From NCBI RefSeq assembly GCF_008692195.1, contig NZ_RXOM01000009.1:1-64000 (forward strand): 64,000 bases of DNA, given 5' to 3'. This stretch comes from Salegentibacter sp. R32. Lineage in GTDB: Bacteria; Bacteroidota; Bacteroidia; Flavobacteriales; Flavobacteriaceae. Each line of letters opens with the position of its first letter. Positions within the stretch are counted from its first letter, which is position 1. Of this stretch, positions 1 through 7,484 are shown in pieces. The translations under genes were made by a program, and so were the position numbers. A model generated the notes under the pieces. It made no database searches, had not been told where the DNA came from, and saw only the letters and a list, made by a program, of their open reading frames with translations.

Positions 1-39
1 ATGAATACTTGGAACATCACCGGCGTGATTCGAGTGATA

Positions 40-117
40 ATTCCAATTTTATATTGGAATAGTAAAGGGGACTTTTAGTCCCCAGTATTAATGAACCTCT
101 GCACTTTTAGTGCAGAG
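40..117. repeat. three consecutive perfect hairpins with TTTTA-like loops
   Basis: Three perfect inverted repeats follow each other: ATTCCAAT/ATTGGAAT (40-60), GGGGAC/GTCCCC (67-83) and CTCTGCAC/GTGCAGAG (97-117). The stems differ, but the second and third enclose the same loop TTTTA and the first encloses a very similar T-rich loop. They lie at the broken 3' end of a GNAT gene fragment. Function is unknown; a decayed interspersed element is one possibility. Confidence 0.6.
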
Positions 118-296
118 TGGTTTAGTTTAGCAACAAATGCTAAGGCTTTTTCTTTAGATTTGGCATTGGGTCTTTTGATGAATTCATTTACTTTTTCATC
201 GGAACGTAAATAGGAAATCATTTCCCAATCAGAGGTTTTTAGCTTTCGCAGTAGAAGCCGTTGGGTAGTTATTTCAGGAAAATTTTTATTTTTCAA
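75..296 (-). pseudogene. GNAT acetyltransferase, N-terminal fragment
   Basis: The first 55 or so residues (ITTQRLLLRKL, then SDWEMISYLRSDEKVNEFI) match the start of RimJ/RimL-type N-acetyltransferases. The frame then runs into the hairpins at 67-117 and stops after 73 codons, whereas the family needs about 170. The acetyl-CoA binding motif is absent, so this is a remnant and not an active enzyme. No convincing continuation is visible in positions 1-74. Its start overlaps the end of the upstream membrane-protein gene by 11 bases. Confidence 0.7.
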
Positions 297-1116
297 TTCT
301 TATTCTTACTAATGTTGCGTTAATCATTTCAATATAATTTCTACCTTCATCATTTTTTCCAAAAAGCCCCGCTCCAAGGGCAATAGCATAATTAGATTTC
401 CAGTGGGTATCTCTTAAGAGTTTCATGTTATTGGGTATTTGTCCGTTATCGGTTTTACCATATTCTACTTCTTCGCTGGACCATTTAATATTCTGCTTGC
501 TTTCCCCTTCACCAAACTTAAAAGTGTACTTTGCAATTTTATTACCATTACGGGTGGGGATATTTTCAATCTCATCAATTTTAAACCAAAAATTGGTGTT
601 TTGAATGTTATATAAAGAATCTTGGAAGTAAATATTCCCTTGTTGGTAGCTGAGGGCATTTTCAAATATATCTAAACTGAAATCACCTAGGGAAGATTCT
701 TCAAGGTTCACGTTATATTTATCATTGAAGCTATTGGATTTTTGGATGTCAAAATCTATATCTTGTTTAACTTTGGCAATGGTGGTATTGTTTAATTTTA
801 CGTGAATGCTGTCATCTTGAGAAAATTGTAGGCTCACTAAGTCTTTTTCGGTGTTTTTTAAAATTGTAATAGCATCTTCTACATCCATCGTTGGGGGAGT
901 GGGCTCAGGCTTATTTTCAAGTTCTAGGTAAGCTGAAGTTCCTGTTAAACCAATAATTAATACAACAAATGAAACTCCCTGCACCGTAATTACTCCCGCA
1001 ATTTTGGTTTCGCTATTACTGCCATCAAAAATCTTTTCCTGAAAAGTTTCACTAAAGATAGCCGCAATAACGATAACCCCGACAATAATTAATAATCCTA
1101 ACGCAATGTAATTCAT
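286..1116 (-). CDS. hypothetical membrane-anchored protein
   Basis: I do not recognise a named family. The 276-residue product has two hydrophobic helices near the N-terminus (about 4-22 and 41-62), then a proline-rich linker and a soluble domain of about 200 residues that is rich in acidic and polar residues. It is probably anchored in the inner membrane with the large domain on one side. The ATG start at 1116 directly precedes the first membrane segment. The neighbours are unrelated orphans, so context gives no function. Confidence 0.6.
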   Translation of the reverse strand: MNYIALGLLIIVGVIVIAAIFSETFQEKIFDGSNSETKIAGVITVQGVSFVVLIIGLTGTSAYLELENKPEPTPPTMDVEDAITILKNTEKDLVSLQFSQDDSIHVKLNNTTIAKVKQDIDFDIQKSNSFNDKYNVNLEESSLGDFSLDIFENALSYQQGNIYFQDSLYNIQNTNFWFKIDEIENIPTRNGNKIAKYTFKFGEGESKQNIKWSSEEVEYGKTDNGQIPNNMKLLRDTHWKSNYAIALGAGLFGKNDEGRNYIEMINATLVRIRIEK

Positions 1117-1280
1117 AGGTGAGTTGATTGTTGATGGTAAGTTTTCTTAGTGCTGTTTTATAGTCTTAGTTGAACGTCTTCCAACAAATATAACGGTTTT
1201 TCGGATATAAATATAATGTGTATGCTGAGTAATGAAATTAATTGATATCAGGTTTATGTGTAGCTAGGGAGTTAATTTTC

Positions 1281-1652
1281 TCACTTCTTTTTCAGCAATT
1301 TTTCCAATAATAAAATGCTTAGGAAAGCCAAGGTGTAAGCTGCCATATCTTTCCAATCAAAAGAAGAACCCAATACAATATGGGTAGTTGGGGAATTTTT
1401 GATTTTTAGTAATTGAAGAATGTTGATATATTGACCTACTTCAATGAGATAAGCCAATAATAAAACACCTATGGCCACATATAATTTCTTCCATTTAAAG
1501 AAGGTAAGTATAAAGTAATAAATTAAGAAGACCACCAAATAATCACCCAAGACGTTTCGTATAAACCCTCCGTGAAAAAAGCGTTCAATAATTACTTCTA
1601 CCAAAAAGAAAAACAAGCTAAGCAGTGCGTATTTATAATGAAACCGGAACAT
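1281..1652 (-). CDS. DUF2809 family membrane protein
   Basis: This is a 123-residue integral membrane protein with about four hydrophobic helices. The features of the DUF2809 family are visible: an early aromatic and charged turn (ERFFHGGFIRNVLGD), a mid helix with LIEVGQYI, and a C-terminal GSSFDWKDMAAYTLA segment. The length fits that family. Its function is unknown; the fold resembles VanZ-like small membrane proteins. It appears monocistronic, with about 70 bases to the next gene. Confidence 0.8.
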   Translation of the reverse strand: MFRFHYKYALLSLFFFLVEVIIERFFHGGFIRNVLGDYLVVFLIYYFILTFFKWKKLYVAIGVLLLAYLIEVGQYINILQLLKIKNSPTTHIVLGSSFDWKDMAAYTLAFLSILLLEKLLKKK

Positions 1653-1722
1653 ATAGGTGAAGTTATTATTTATAACCTAAAAATAGAGAAAGTTAGGTGT
1701 TCCTTTAAATTTTCTAACTTAA

Positions 1723-2133
1723 TTACCTTAACCACTTAATCATTTTAGGAAAGTCTTCTTTTGTACATAGCGACATCCATTCTAAAAGCGGTAATCCAAC
1801 GTAAGTTTTATTGGTAAATTGCTCGATAAGCCACTCCGATTGGTTTTTATAACCATCAGGATGAAATACAGTTTTTAAATCGAGCTTTAAATGATGTGAC
1901 GCGGCAAACGACCATAAAATGGCGGCAATTTCTTCCCCGTCGGTAGGCCAAGTGGTTGTTAATTCCTTCGTTCCTATGAGGGGTCTGATGGCTTCTTCAG
2001 TCACGGCAATATGTCCGGCTTCGTGTAGCATATCGCCCGGGTATTTTAGCTTTTTCCGGTCAAAGTAAATCTTACCCTCTTTAATCTCTAATCCTGGTAA
2101 AAATGTATCGTAGGAAAGTGGTTGCTCTTCCAC
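1723..2133 (-). CDS. hypothetical protein with HEAGH zinc-protease-like motif
   Basis: This 136-residue protein contains HEAGH at about residues 37-41, the HExxH pattern of zinc metallopeptidases. It is otherwise short and unrecognised. The listed start is GTG at 2133. The frame stays open upstream to a stop at 2197-2199, and the upstream codons read like protein (NPQENTLEKIISFLHSINIQ) but contain no ATG. The codon just after the stop is CTG, where an ATG may once have been. The true N-terminus may therefore lie near 2196, or the start codon may have been lost. Confidence 0.55.
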   Translation of the reverse strand: MEEQPLSYDTFLPGLEIKEGKIYFDRKKLKYPGDMLHEAGHIAVTEEAIRPLIGTKELTTTWPTDGEEIAAILWSFAASHHLKLDLKTVFHPDGYKNQSEWLIEQFTNKTYVGLPLLEWMSLCTKEDFPKMIKWLR

Positions 2134-2294
2134 CTGAATATTAATGGAATGAAGAAAGCTAATAATCTTTTCTAATGTGTTTTCTTGCGGATTCAGTTAT
2201 TTAATCTTTAAGATGAATGAGGTAATTATAATTTACTGAAGATTCAATAATTAACTAAGATAAAAAATCTCGGTTGAAGTTATGATGAATATTT

Positions 2295-2849
2295 TTAAAT
2301 AAATATTTCTGTAAACCCAATTACAATTCCCCAAATCAAAGCGTTTATGCCAATTACTAAACCTATTATTGAAAAAATTCTACTTTTTATCGGTATAGTT
2401 TCCTTTAAAATTACCTTGAGAGAATCGGCCTGTATGTTTTTCTGAAATATTCTCTTTGAGCTTAACATGGACTTTTTTGCAATCAACTCATTCAAGTACT
2501 TAAAAGTCAGTGTATATTTTCCTTTTTCATTGATTTCAAAAGTCCAATATTCCAAACCAAGTTTTCCATTTTTTCGGAATCGATAATGAGGAAATGTTTG
2601 ATGTAGTTGAATTAAATTTCCACTTTCTGATTTAAGCTCTCCACAGAACTTACCTGGATTTTCAATAAATCCAGCCCCTAAAAAACAGATTGAATAAAGT
2701 CCGATTGAATTGAACTCAATCACTTTAGTTTCATTGTCAAGAGTGAATTCTGAAATTTGTTTGTTTTTACCGGATTTAATTAAAATCTGAATCGAGAAAA
2801 CCAATAACAAAATTCCAATGATTCCAAGACCTATAAAAGCTAATTGCAT
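2295..2849 (-). CDS. hypothetical membrane protein
   Basis: The 184-residue product has one hydrophobic helix at the N-terminus (about 3-23) and another near the C-terminus (about 158-180), flanking a soluble middle domain rich in beta-type residues. No family is recognised. It ends in a membrane segment with only a few residues after it. It lies 6 bases downstream of a GNAT acetyltransferase gene on the same strand and could be cotranscribed with it. Confidence 0.55.
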   Translation of the reverse strand: MQLAFIGLGIIGILLLVFSIQILIKSGKNKQISEFTLDNETKVIEFNSIGLYSICFLGAGFIENPGKFCGELKSESGNLIQLHQTFPHYRFRKNGKLGLEYWTFEINEKGKYTLTFKYLNELIAKKSMLSSKRIFQKNIQADSLKVILKETIPIKSRIFSIIGLVIGINALIWGIVIGFTEIFI

Positions 2850-2855
2850 TATTTT

Positions 2856-3428
2856 CTAATTAATTGAAGCCTCTTCCAATTCTTGCCATGCATTTTTATT
2901 TATCGCGTAACAAAGGCATTTTTCAAGTTCGGGATAATCGTTGAGGAGTGGGTGGTTAAATTCTCCAATTTTTTTCATTCCTATTTTTTTCATCACCTTT
3001 TCAGAGTTGATGTTCTTTTCTGGGCAAGTGGAAATTATTTGTTCTAGGTTGAGGTGATCAAAAGCAAACTCCAAACACCTTTTGGCACCTTCAGTGGCAT
3101 AACCTTTTCCCCAAACACTTTTGTTCAATCGCCAACCAATATCTACCGCAGGCGTGAAGTCGCTTCTATAATCTTTATAAGCCAAACCAATAAAACCAAT
3201 AAATTCTCCCGTTTCTAAAATTTCGGTAGCAAAATAACAATAGCCGTATTTGGTGTAATGAGCTGTTAACCGCTCTATAAAATCAGCAGATCCTTGTTTG
3301 GTTAAGAGAGTGGGGAAATGTTCCATCACTTCCGGGTCTGAATTGATAGCAGCAAATGCAGTTAAATCCTTAGGATTCCAATTACGGAATCCGAGTCTCT
3401 TTGATGTGAAAATGTATGTTGTTTTCAA
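2856..3428 (-). CDS. GNAT family N-acetyltransferase (RimJ/RimL type)
   Basis: This is a complete 190-residue acetyltransferase that transfers acetyl from acetyl-CoA to an amine; the substrate is unknown. The family signatures are present: TSKRLGFRNWNPKDL near the start, GFIGLAYKDY on the central strand, and the acetyl-CoA pyrophosphate loop VWGKGYATEG at about 105-114. The C-terminal NINSEKVMKKIGMKKIGEF is also typical. Proteins of this type (Acetyltransf_3) act on ribosomal proteins, antibiotics or small metabolites. Confidence 0.88.
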   Translation of the reverse strand: MKTTYIFTSKRLGFRNWNPKDLTAFAAINSDPEVMEHFPTLLTKQGSADFIERLTAHYTKYGYCYFATEILETGEFIGFIGLAYKDYRSDFTPAVDIGWRLNKSVWGKGYATEGAKRCLEFAFDHLNLEQIISTCPEKNINSEKVMKKIGMKKIGEFNHPLLNDYPELEKCLCYAINKNAWQELEEASIN

Positions 3429-3469
3429 GGTATTGATAGTTTTTTACTTAGCTATTTACGCAAATTTTA

Positions 3470-4006
3470 TCAAAATCCATTTGTTTTCATCAACGCTAGA
3501 ATTATTGTTATCGCTATTCCAATAACTGAAGCAATTATGTTCTTACTTATCAATTCCATGTTGCCGATTCCATAAATTTGCTTACTTATTTTCTTTTTAT
3601 TCATAAGAATGATAGGTAGAAGAAAAAGCAAACCAACGAAAATGTATGCTAAAATTGACCTAAAATTGGTTAGATCAATATATTTTACTTTAAAAACCAG
3701 ATGGGTAATTAGAAAATAGAAATAAGATTGAATTAAAATCCAACCAATTTTTTTATTTATAAAAATTCCGATAAGTGGAATCAACAAGAAGATTACGGGG
3801 CTATAAAGTGATGTTTCTTTTGCTACATTCAAGTAGCTTAGAAATCCGTTTTTAGTTTCTACAATAAAGTTCCAGTAATTTGAAATTTCAATTTTTGCAT
3901 CAACTAATGAAAATATAAACAAACTCAAGATGAAGAGCTTGATTATAAAGATAAGATAATGATTTTTTATGTTTTCAACAGTTAGTTTCATGAGTGCTGT
4001 TGGCAC
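3470..4006 (-). CDS. hypothetical multi-pass membrane protein
   Basis: This 178-residue protein has about five hydrophobic helices separated by short lysine-rich loops (for example around ILMNKKKISKQIYG). No conserved family is recognised. It starts 3 bases after the secreted-protein gene at 4010-4546 on the same strand, so the two are probably one transcript and may work together. Base composition is strongly AT-rich. Confidence 0.5.
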   Translation of the reverse strand: MPTALMKLTVENIKNHYLIFIIKLFILSLFIFSLVDAKIEISNYWNFIVETKNGFLSYLNVAKETSLYSPVIFLLIPLIGIFINKKIGWILIQSYFYFLITHLVFKVKYIDLTNFRSILAYIFVGLLFLLPIILMNKKKISKQIYGIGNMELISKNIIASVIGIAITIILALMKTNGF

Positions 4007-4009
4007 TTG

Positions 4010-4546
4010 TTACTTTATTTTCAAGGAACTCATAATTTCTTTAGCGGTAGGTGTCCATTCTTCCATACTTTTTTTAGTACAATTGAAAGTACAAAGAAGT
4101 AATTTGCCTTCCAAGTCCGTAAAGAACATCAAATTGTAAATCTCGGTATCCATCGCTGGAGTGACTAATTCAAGATAACCAACTTCTTTTCCATTAATCG
4201 TTTTAACACCACTGCTTTTCCATTCAGCCGAGGGATAAAGGTTTTTAAAAGTCTGTACAAAATTATCTTTATATACAGGAATCATTTGTTGGGTTGCTTG
4301 GTTTTGAGTTAGGCTTAAAACTACATTAATTCCGCCCGATTCGTTAGAATACACCAAAGTTGGTCTTCTCTCTGAAGGATATTTGAATTTCAGCAATTCT
4401 TCAGACATTATATCGAAGTCCTTCGGTATTTTAAGCGCTACCTTGTCATTTAATAGTGATTTCACCTCTAAGTCAATAGGTAAAGTAAATGCAGTCGTTA
4501 AAACGATGGTCAAAATTATTATTACGATGGCTTTGATTCTCTTCAT
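4010..4546 (-). CDS. secreted hypothetical protein, PsbP/DcrB-like
   Basis: The first 22 residues form a signal peptide or anchor (RIKAIVIIILTIVLTTAFT). The rest of the 178 residues looks like the PsbP/DcrB/DUF1795 fold: ALKIPKDFDIMSEELLKFKYP early, a central NGKEVGYLELVTP, and a C-terminal TPTAKEIMSSLKIK. In such proteins the last helix often reads as a 'post-event' scoring segment. The role is unknown. It is likely cotranscribed with the downstream membrane protein. Confidence 0.6.
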   Translation of the reverse strand: MKRIKAIVIIILTIVLTTAFTLPIDLEVKSLLNDKVALKIPKDFDIMSEELLKFKYPSERRPTLVYSNESGGINVVLSLTQNQATQQMIPVYKDNFVQTFKNLYPSAEWKSSGVKTINGKEVGYLELVTPAMDTEIYNLMFFTDLEGKLLLCTFNCTKKSMEEWTPTAKEIMSSLKIK

Positions 4547-4675
4547 AGTTTTTGTTTTTCTTTGGTTGAAGTAAACGTTCTCTGGTTATGAGTGGTTACG
4601 AAATTTGGTATGTAATTTAGCAAATAAAATCGAATAGAAAATCTGATAGGAGTTCTGTAAGTAAGCTATACAAGG

Positions 4676-5059
4676 TTAGATGTTAGTTAGTTTTATCTGA
4701 TGTTTTTCTTTTACCGATTCTGCTATTTTTTCAATATAATTTTGTTCAGTATCTTGATGCTCTTTTAGTTGAAATTCTAGCATTTCTTTGTTTGAATGAC
4801 TTAAATCCGTTACTGAATCCCATAAGTTAAATTCAAATCCGTAGTCTACCGGATGGTAACTATTTTTAATTTGTACCGTTTTGCTAAGTTCAGGATTTTG
4901 ATATTCAAGAGTATCAGAGATTACAGTCCCATTAGGTTGTATGTATTCATTAAAAACTGGTTTATCATATTTATAGGTATCCACCAAAAAGGCAAAGTGC
5001 TTTAAACTTTGCTTTTTAAAGTTTTTTCTCTTTAAATCATATTTTTCTTTGTGGTTCAT
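4676..5059 (-). CDS. hypothetical protein
   Basis: The 127-residue product is hydrophilic and lysine-rich, without a signal peptide or membrane helix, and I recognise no family. It contains a DYGFEFNLWDSVTDLSHSN segment and a charged helical C-terminus. ATG at 5059 is the only plausible start. The upstream 700 bases hold no intact gene. Confidence 0.45.
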   Translation of the reverse strand: MNHKEKYDLKRKNFKKQSLKHFAFLVDTYKYDKPVFNEYIQPNGTVISDTLEYQNPELSKTVQIKNSYHPVDYGFEFNLWDSVTDLSHSNKEMLEFQLKEHQDTEQNYIEKIAESVKEKHQIKLTNI

Positions 5060-5225
5060 TTAATATACTACAACTTGAAGATAAAACCAATAACGTCTCC
5101 TTTCAATTTATAAATCGGTTAAATATAATGAATTTATTCAATTTTTTTACTTCTTAAAGTAACTCTTACTATCCCAAATAGGTCAGTTACAGTTCGAGAT
5201 TAACTCAGATTATAGACGAGTTAGT

Positions 5226-5332
5226 TTCTATGCTCCTTCGAGACTGCTTCGAGGCTTCTTCGAGATTTCTTCGAGATTTCTTCGAATAAAGTCCCTAAAA
5301 GCCTAGAAAACACGTATAAATCTCGAAGAAGC
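5226..5332. repeat. inverted repeat with internal TTCTTCGAGAT tandem copies
   Basis: GCTTCTTCGAGATTT at 5254-5268 is matched exactly by its reverse complement at 5318-5332, a perfect 15-base stem. The left arm is extended by tandem copies of the same unit (TTCTTCGAGAT) between 5257 and 5285, plus looser CTTCGAG copies from 5236. The TTCGAG vocabulary resembles the palindromic repeats at 8378, 8591 and 25768, so this may be a rearranged relative. Confidence 0.6.
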
Positions 5333-5432
5333 TACGGCGAAGCTATGACTAATTCTAGAGAAAATACACGAAGAATAGTGCAGTTGTTTTACGAAGAAAG
5401 AATCAAAATATTTTTAAAAGCTAAGGGCTAAC

Positions 5433-5610
5433 ATCAAGCGATTAAGTGAAGAAAAGGAAATTGACCAAAAGTGATTTGCTTTTGATGGCGAAGATAGGGG
5501 AGACTCAATTGTATATGATTGAAAAGGGCAGGACCAATCCCCGTTTGCTTACCTTATTAAAAATTTCTGAGGGTTTGGAAATTCCTATTTCGGAACTGTT
5601 GCGGGTTTAA
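5433..5610 (+). pseudogene. frameshifted XRE-family helix-turn-helix regulator remnant
   Basis: Two reading frames together spell an XRE DNA-binding domain. IKRLSEEKE is encoded from 5433, and after one extra base at 5460 the frame continues LTKSDLLLMAKIGETQLYM, then IEKGRTNPRLLTLLKI and a stop at 5608-5610. This is the standard order of helices in Cro/CI-type repressors (IERGxxNPSLxTLLKIA). The single-base shift and lack of an N-terminal start suggest a dead gene. The second half could be translated from TTG at 5461 as 49 residues, which is unlikely to be functional. Confidence 0.65.
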
Positions 5611-5755
5611 AAAGTGAGTGTTTTAATTTGTTTTCTTGAAATGTTGGTGGCTAATTATTTAGTATTAGTTTTTTTGATTGCTTAAATTAGACTTTCATAG
5701 AATGAAAAATAGATTTCAAAATTAGATTGATAAGATTCTTATAGGGTTTAGTTCT

Positions 5756-6274
5756 TCATATTTCTTTTAATATCTTATTTAATTCAGTAATTGCTTTTTC
5801 ATGATATTTTAAAAAATAAGAATATATTTTTTCGATATCTGGATTTTCTATTTTTCCATTATTTAATGTTATTTGTCTTTCGGATTCCACTTTTTGCACT
5901 TGTGACATATGGCTTGGTATTTTTAGAATATATTGGGTAAATAAATCTGGACCTGTCGGTATTACATTATAATCGATTAAGCTATCCGAATGCGCGATAA
6001 TATTACGCTTAGACATTAGAACTTTCATACTATTATAGAAACCTTTATCAACTTTAATTTTTTGACTTTCTATAATATACTGTAAGATTTTAAATTTTGA
6101 AGAAAAGTTTAGAATTAGGTTATTAAGTAATATGTTTTTTATAAATTCATTTCTTTCCGAATTAATAAATTCTGTTATAATTTCTTTAAGGAAATTTTCA
6201 ACTTCATTAAATTTTATAATGATATCAGAAATAATTTCTTTGTTTCTTGATATTAACTCTTCAGGAAATTCCAT
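5756..6274 (-). CDS. HEPN-motif protein, putative ribonuclease-like
   Basis: The 172-residue, largely helical protein carries RNIIAH at residues 90-95. This is the R-[NDH]-x3-H motif that defines catalytically active HEPN domains, found in many toxin, abortive-infection and RNA-cleaving proteins. The preceding helices (KFNEVENFLKEIITEFI, then FSSKFKILQYIIE) fit the HEPN four-helix layout. The gene is very AT-rich and lies 114 bases downstream of another orphan gene on the same strand. RNase activity is an inference from the motif. It could also be a non-catalytic family member. Confidence 0.6.
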   Translation of the reverse strand: MEFPEELISRNKEIISDIIIKFNEVENFLKEIITEFINSERNEFIKNILLNNLILNFSSKFKILQYIIESQKIKVDKGFYNSMKVLMSKRNIIAHSDSLIDYNVIPTGPDLFTQYILKIPSHMSQVQKVESERQITLNNGKIENPDIEKIYSYFLKYHEKAITELNKILKEI

Positions 6275-6388
6275 TTTTTAATGTTAGATTTTTTATCAAA
6301 TTAGTTGTAATAAACAAATAAAAACAATGTTTGTACGTGATTTTTGTAATTGTTCAGGATGTGTTTAAAAAATATCGTTATCCTAAAT

Positions 6389-7318
6389 TTAATTCAGGGT
6401 CTTATTTTCAGATATTATATTATTTAAATATGCTAATAACCATATTGTTATTCCTGTTTTAACTTTTAAACTTCTTACTTGATTTTCTGTTATTCCTATA
6501 TTTACCTGATGTACATTGCAAAGAACCGAATAGCAATCGCATATATATTGTATTTCGTTTTTTGTAAACTCCTCTAATATTGCGAATTCTATTTTTGATG
6601 TGAAATATTCAATTTTTCGTTTTCTTCCTATTTTAATGAATTCAATATTTTTTCTTCCTAAATGGTATTTTCTAAAATCTTTTTCAAACATTGGTGAGTT
6701 TTTAAGTTCTTCTATTGGTGCAAGCTTTTCGTCAATCAAATATTCTAGAATTGTTCGAAGCGAGATTAAACACTGTCTTAATCTATCAGGGTTTGATTTC
6801 GATTCTAAAACTTGAGTGCTACCAATCCATAAATTTTCAATTGCAAGTTCTTTCAAATATGGAAGTAAGTTTTGATTTAAAAGTTCTTCTTTTTCTTGAA
6901 TGTCTTCATCTGTTAAATTTGTTGTTAGAGACAATTTGAATTCTTCCGCAGATTTTAGGTTCAAGATTTCAAGATCGCTTATATATACAAATTGTAATTC
7001 AGGATTATTTTTAATCCTTTCTCCAATTTTTGAAAGTTTTTTAAGCGTTTCAAGTAATTCTGAATCAATAAAATCAAATTTTGGGATATTAAATTCAGGT
7101 AGACTAAACTTATAAGAGGCAAAATTAGGTAAATCAAGTTGTGGAAAATTATATTTGGGAACTTCAATTTTTGGAAAATTTGCCATAATTCGGTTATGAC
7201 TTTTCATTGTATTCCGAATATTTTTTGGAATAAAATTCATTCTTTCAGCTAATTTTGATAATTCAGATGCTTTTGAATTAATCCTGCTAATTTGGTTTAT
7301 TTTATTAAAACTTTTCAT
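6389..7318 (-). CDS. hypothetical protein with N-terminal P-x-hydrophobic repeats, possible pPIWI-associated nuclease-like C-terminus
   Basis: This is a 309-residue soluble protein. Residues 48-83 are a low-complexity run with proline every 4 to 8 residues (FPKIEVPKYNFPQLDLP, then SLPEFNIPKFDF). The C-terminal part (about 145-309) is helical, with SNPDRLRQCLISLRTILEYL at 175-194 and a histidine at 270 followed by ITENQVRSLKVKTGITIWLL. That last arrangement reminds me of the predicted pPIWI-associating nuclease/HEPN-like families, but the match is weak and from memory. Very AT-rich; probably a unit with the HEPN-motif gene downstream. Confidence 0.5.
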   Translation of the reverse strand: MKSFNKINQISRINSKASELSKLAERMNFIPKNIRNTMKSHNRIMANFPKIEVPKYNFPQLDLPNFASYKFSLPEFNIPKFDFIDSELLETLKKLSKIGERIKNNPELQFVYISDLEILNLKSAEEFKLSLTTNLTDEDIQEKEELLNQNLLPYLKELAIENLWIGSTQVLESKSNPDRLRQCLISLRTILEYLIDEKLAPIEELKNSPMFEKDFRKYHLGRKNIEFIKIGRKRKIEYFTSKIEFAILEEFTKNEIQYICDCYSVLCNVHQVNIGITENQVRSLKVKTGITIWLLAYLNNIISENKTLN

Positions 7319-7406
7319 TTGTATAAAATATAACTAATCAATACTTCAACAAATATAACGGTATTTATTAACATTTCCCACTCAGGTTATTTTCCATAAA
7401 AAGAAA

Positions 7407-7432
7407 TAAAAAAAGCCCGAAATAGGGCCTTT
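7407..7432 (-). terminator. intrinsic terminator downstream of the MBL hydrolase gene
   Basis: Read on the minus strand, GGCCCTATTTCGGGCTTTTT forms a GCCC/GGGC stem followed by a run of T. It lies just past the stop of the metallo-beta-lactamase fold gene at 7485-8279. Confidence 0.7.
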
Positions 7433-7484
7433 ATAATTAAATTTAAATATGTTTAATTCCTATGACCTATTTCCTAACCCCTCA

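Noticed and set aside
5226-5332. Possible CRISPR array in the TTCTTCGAGAT repeats
   Set aside because: The units are about 11 bases with no spacers, are partly inverted, and no cas genes are near.
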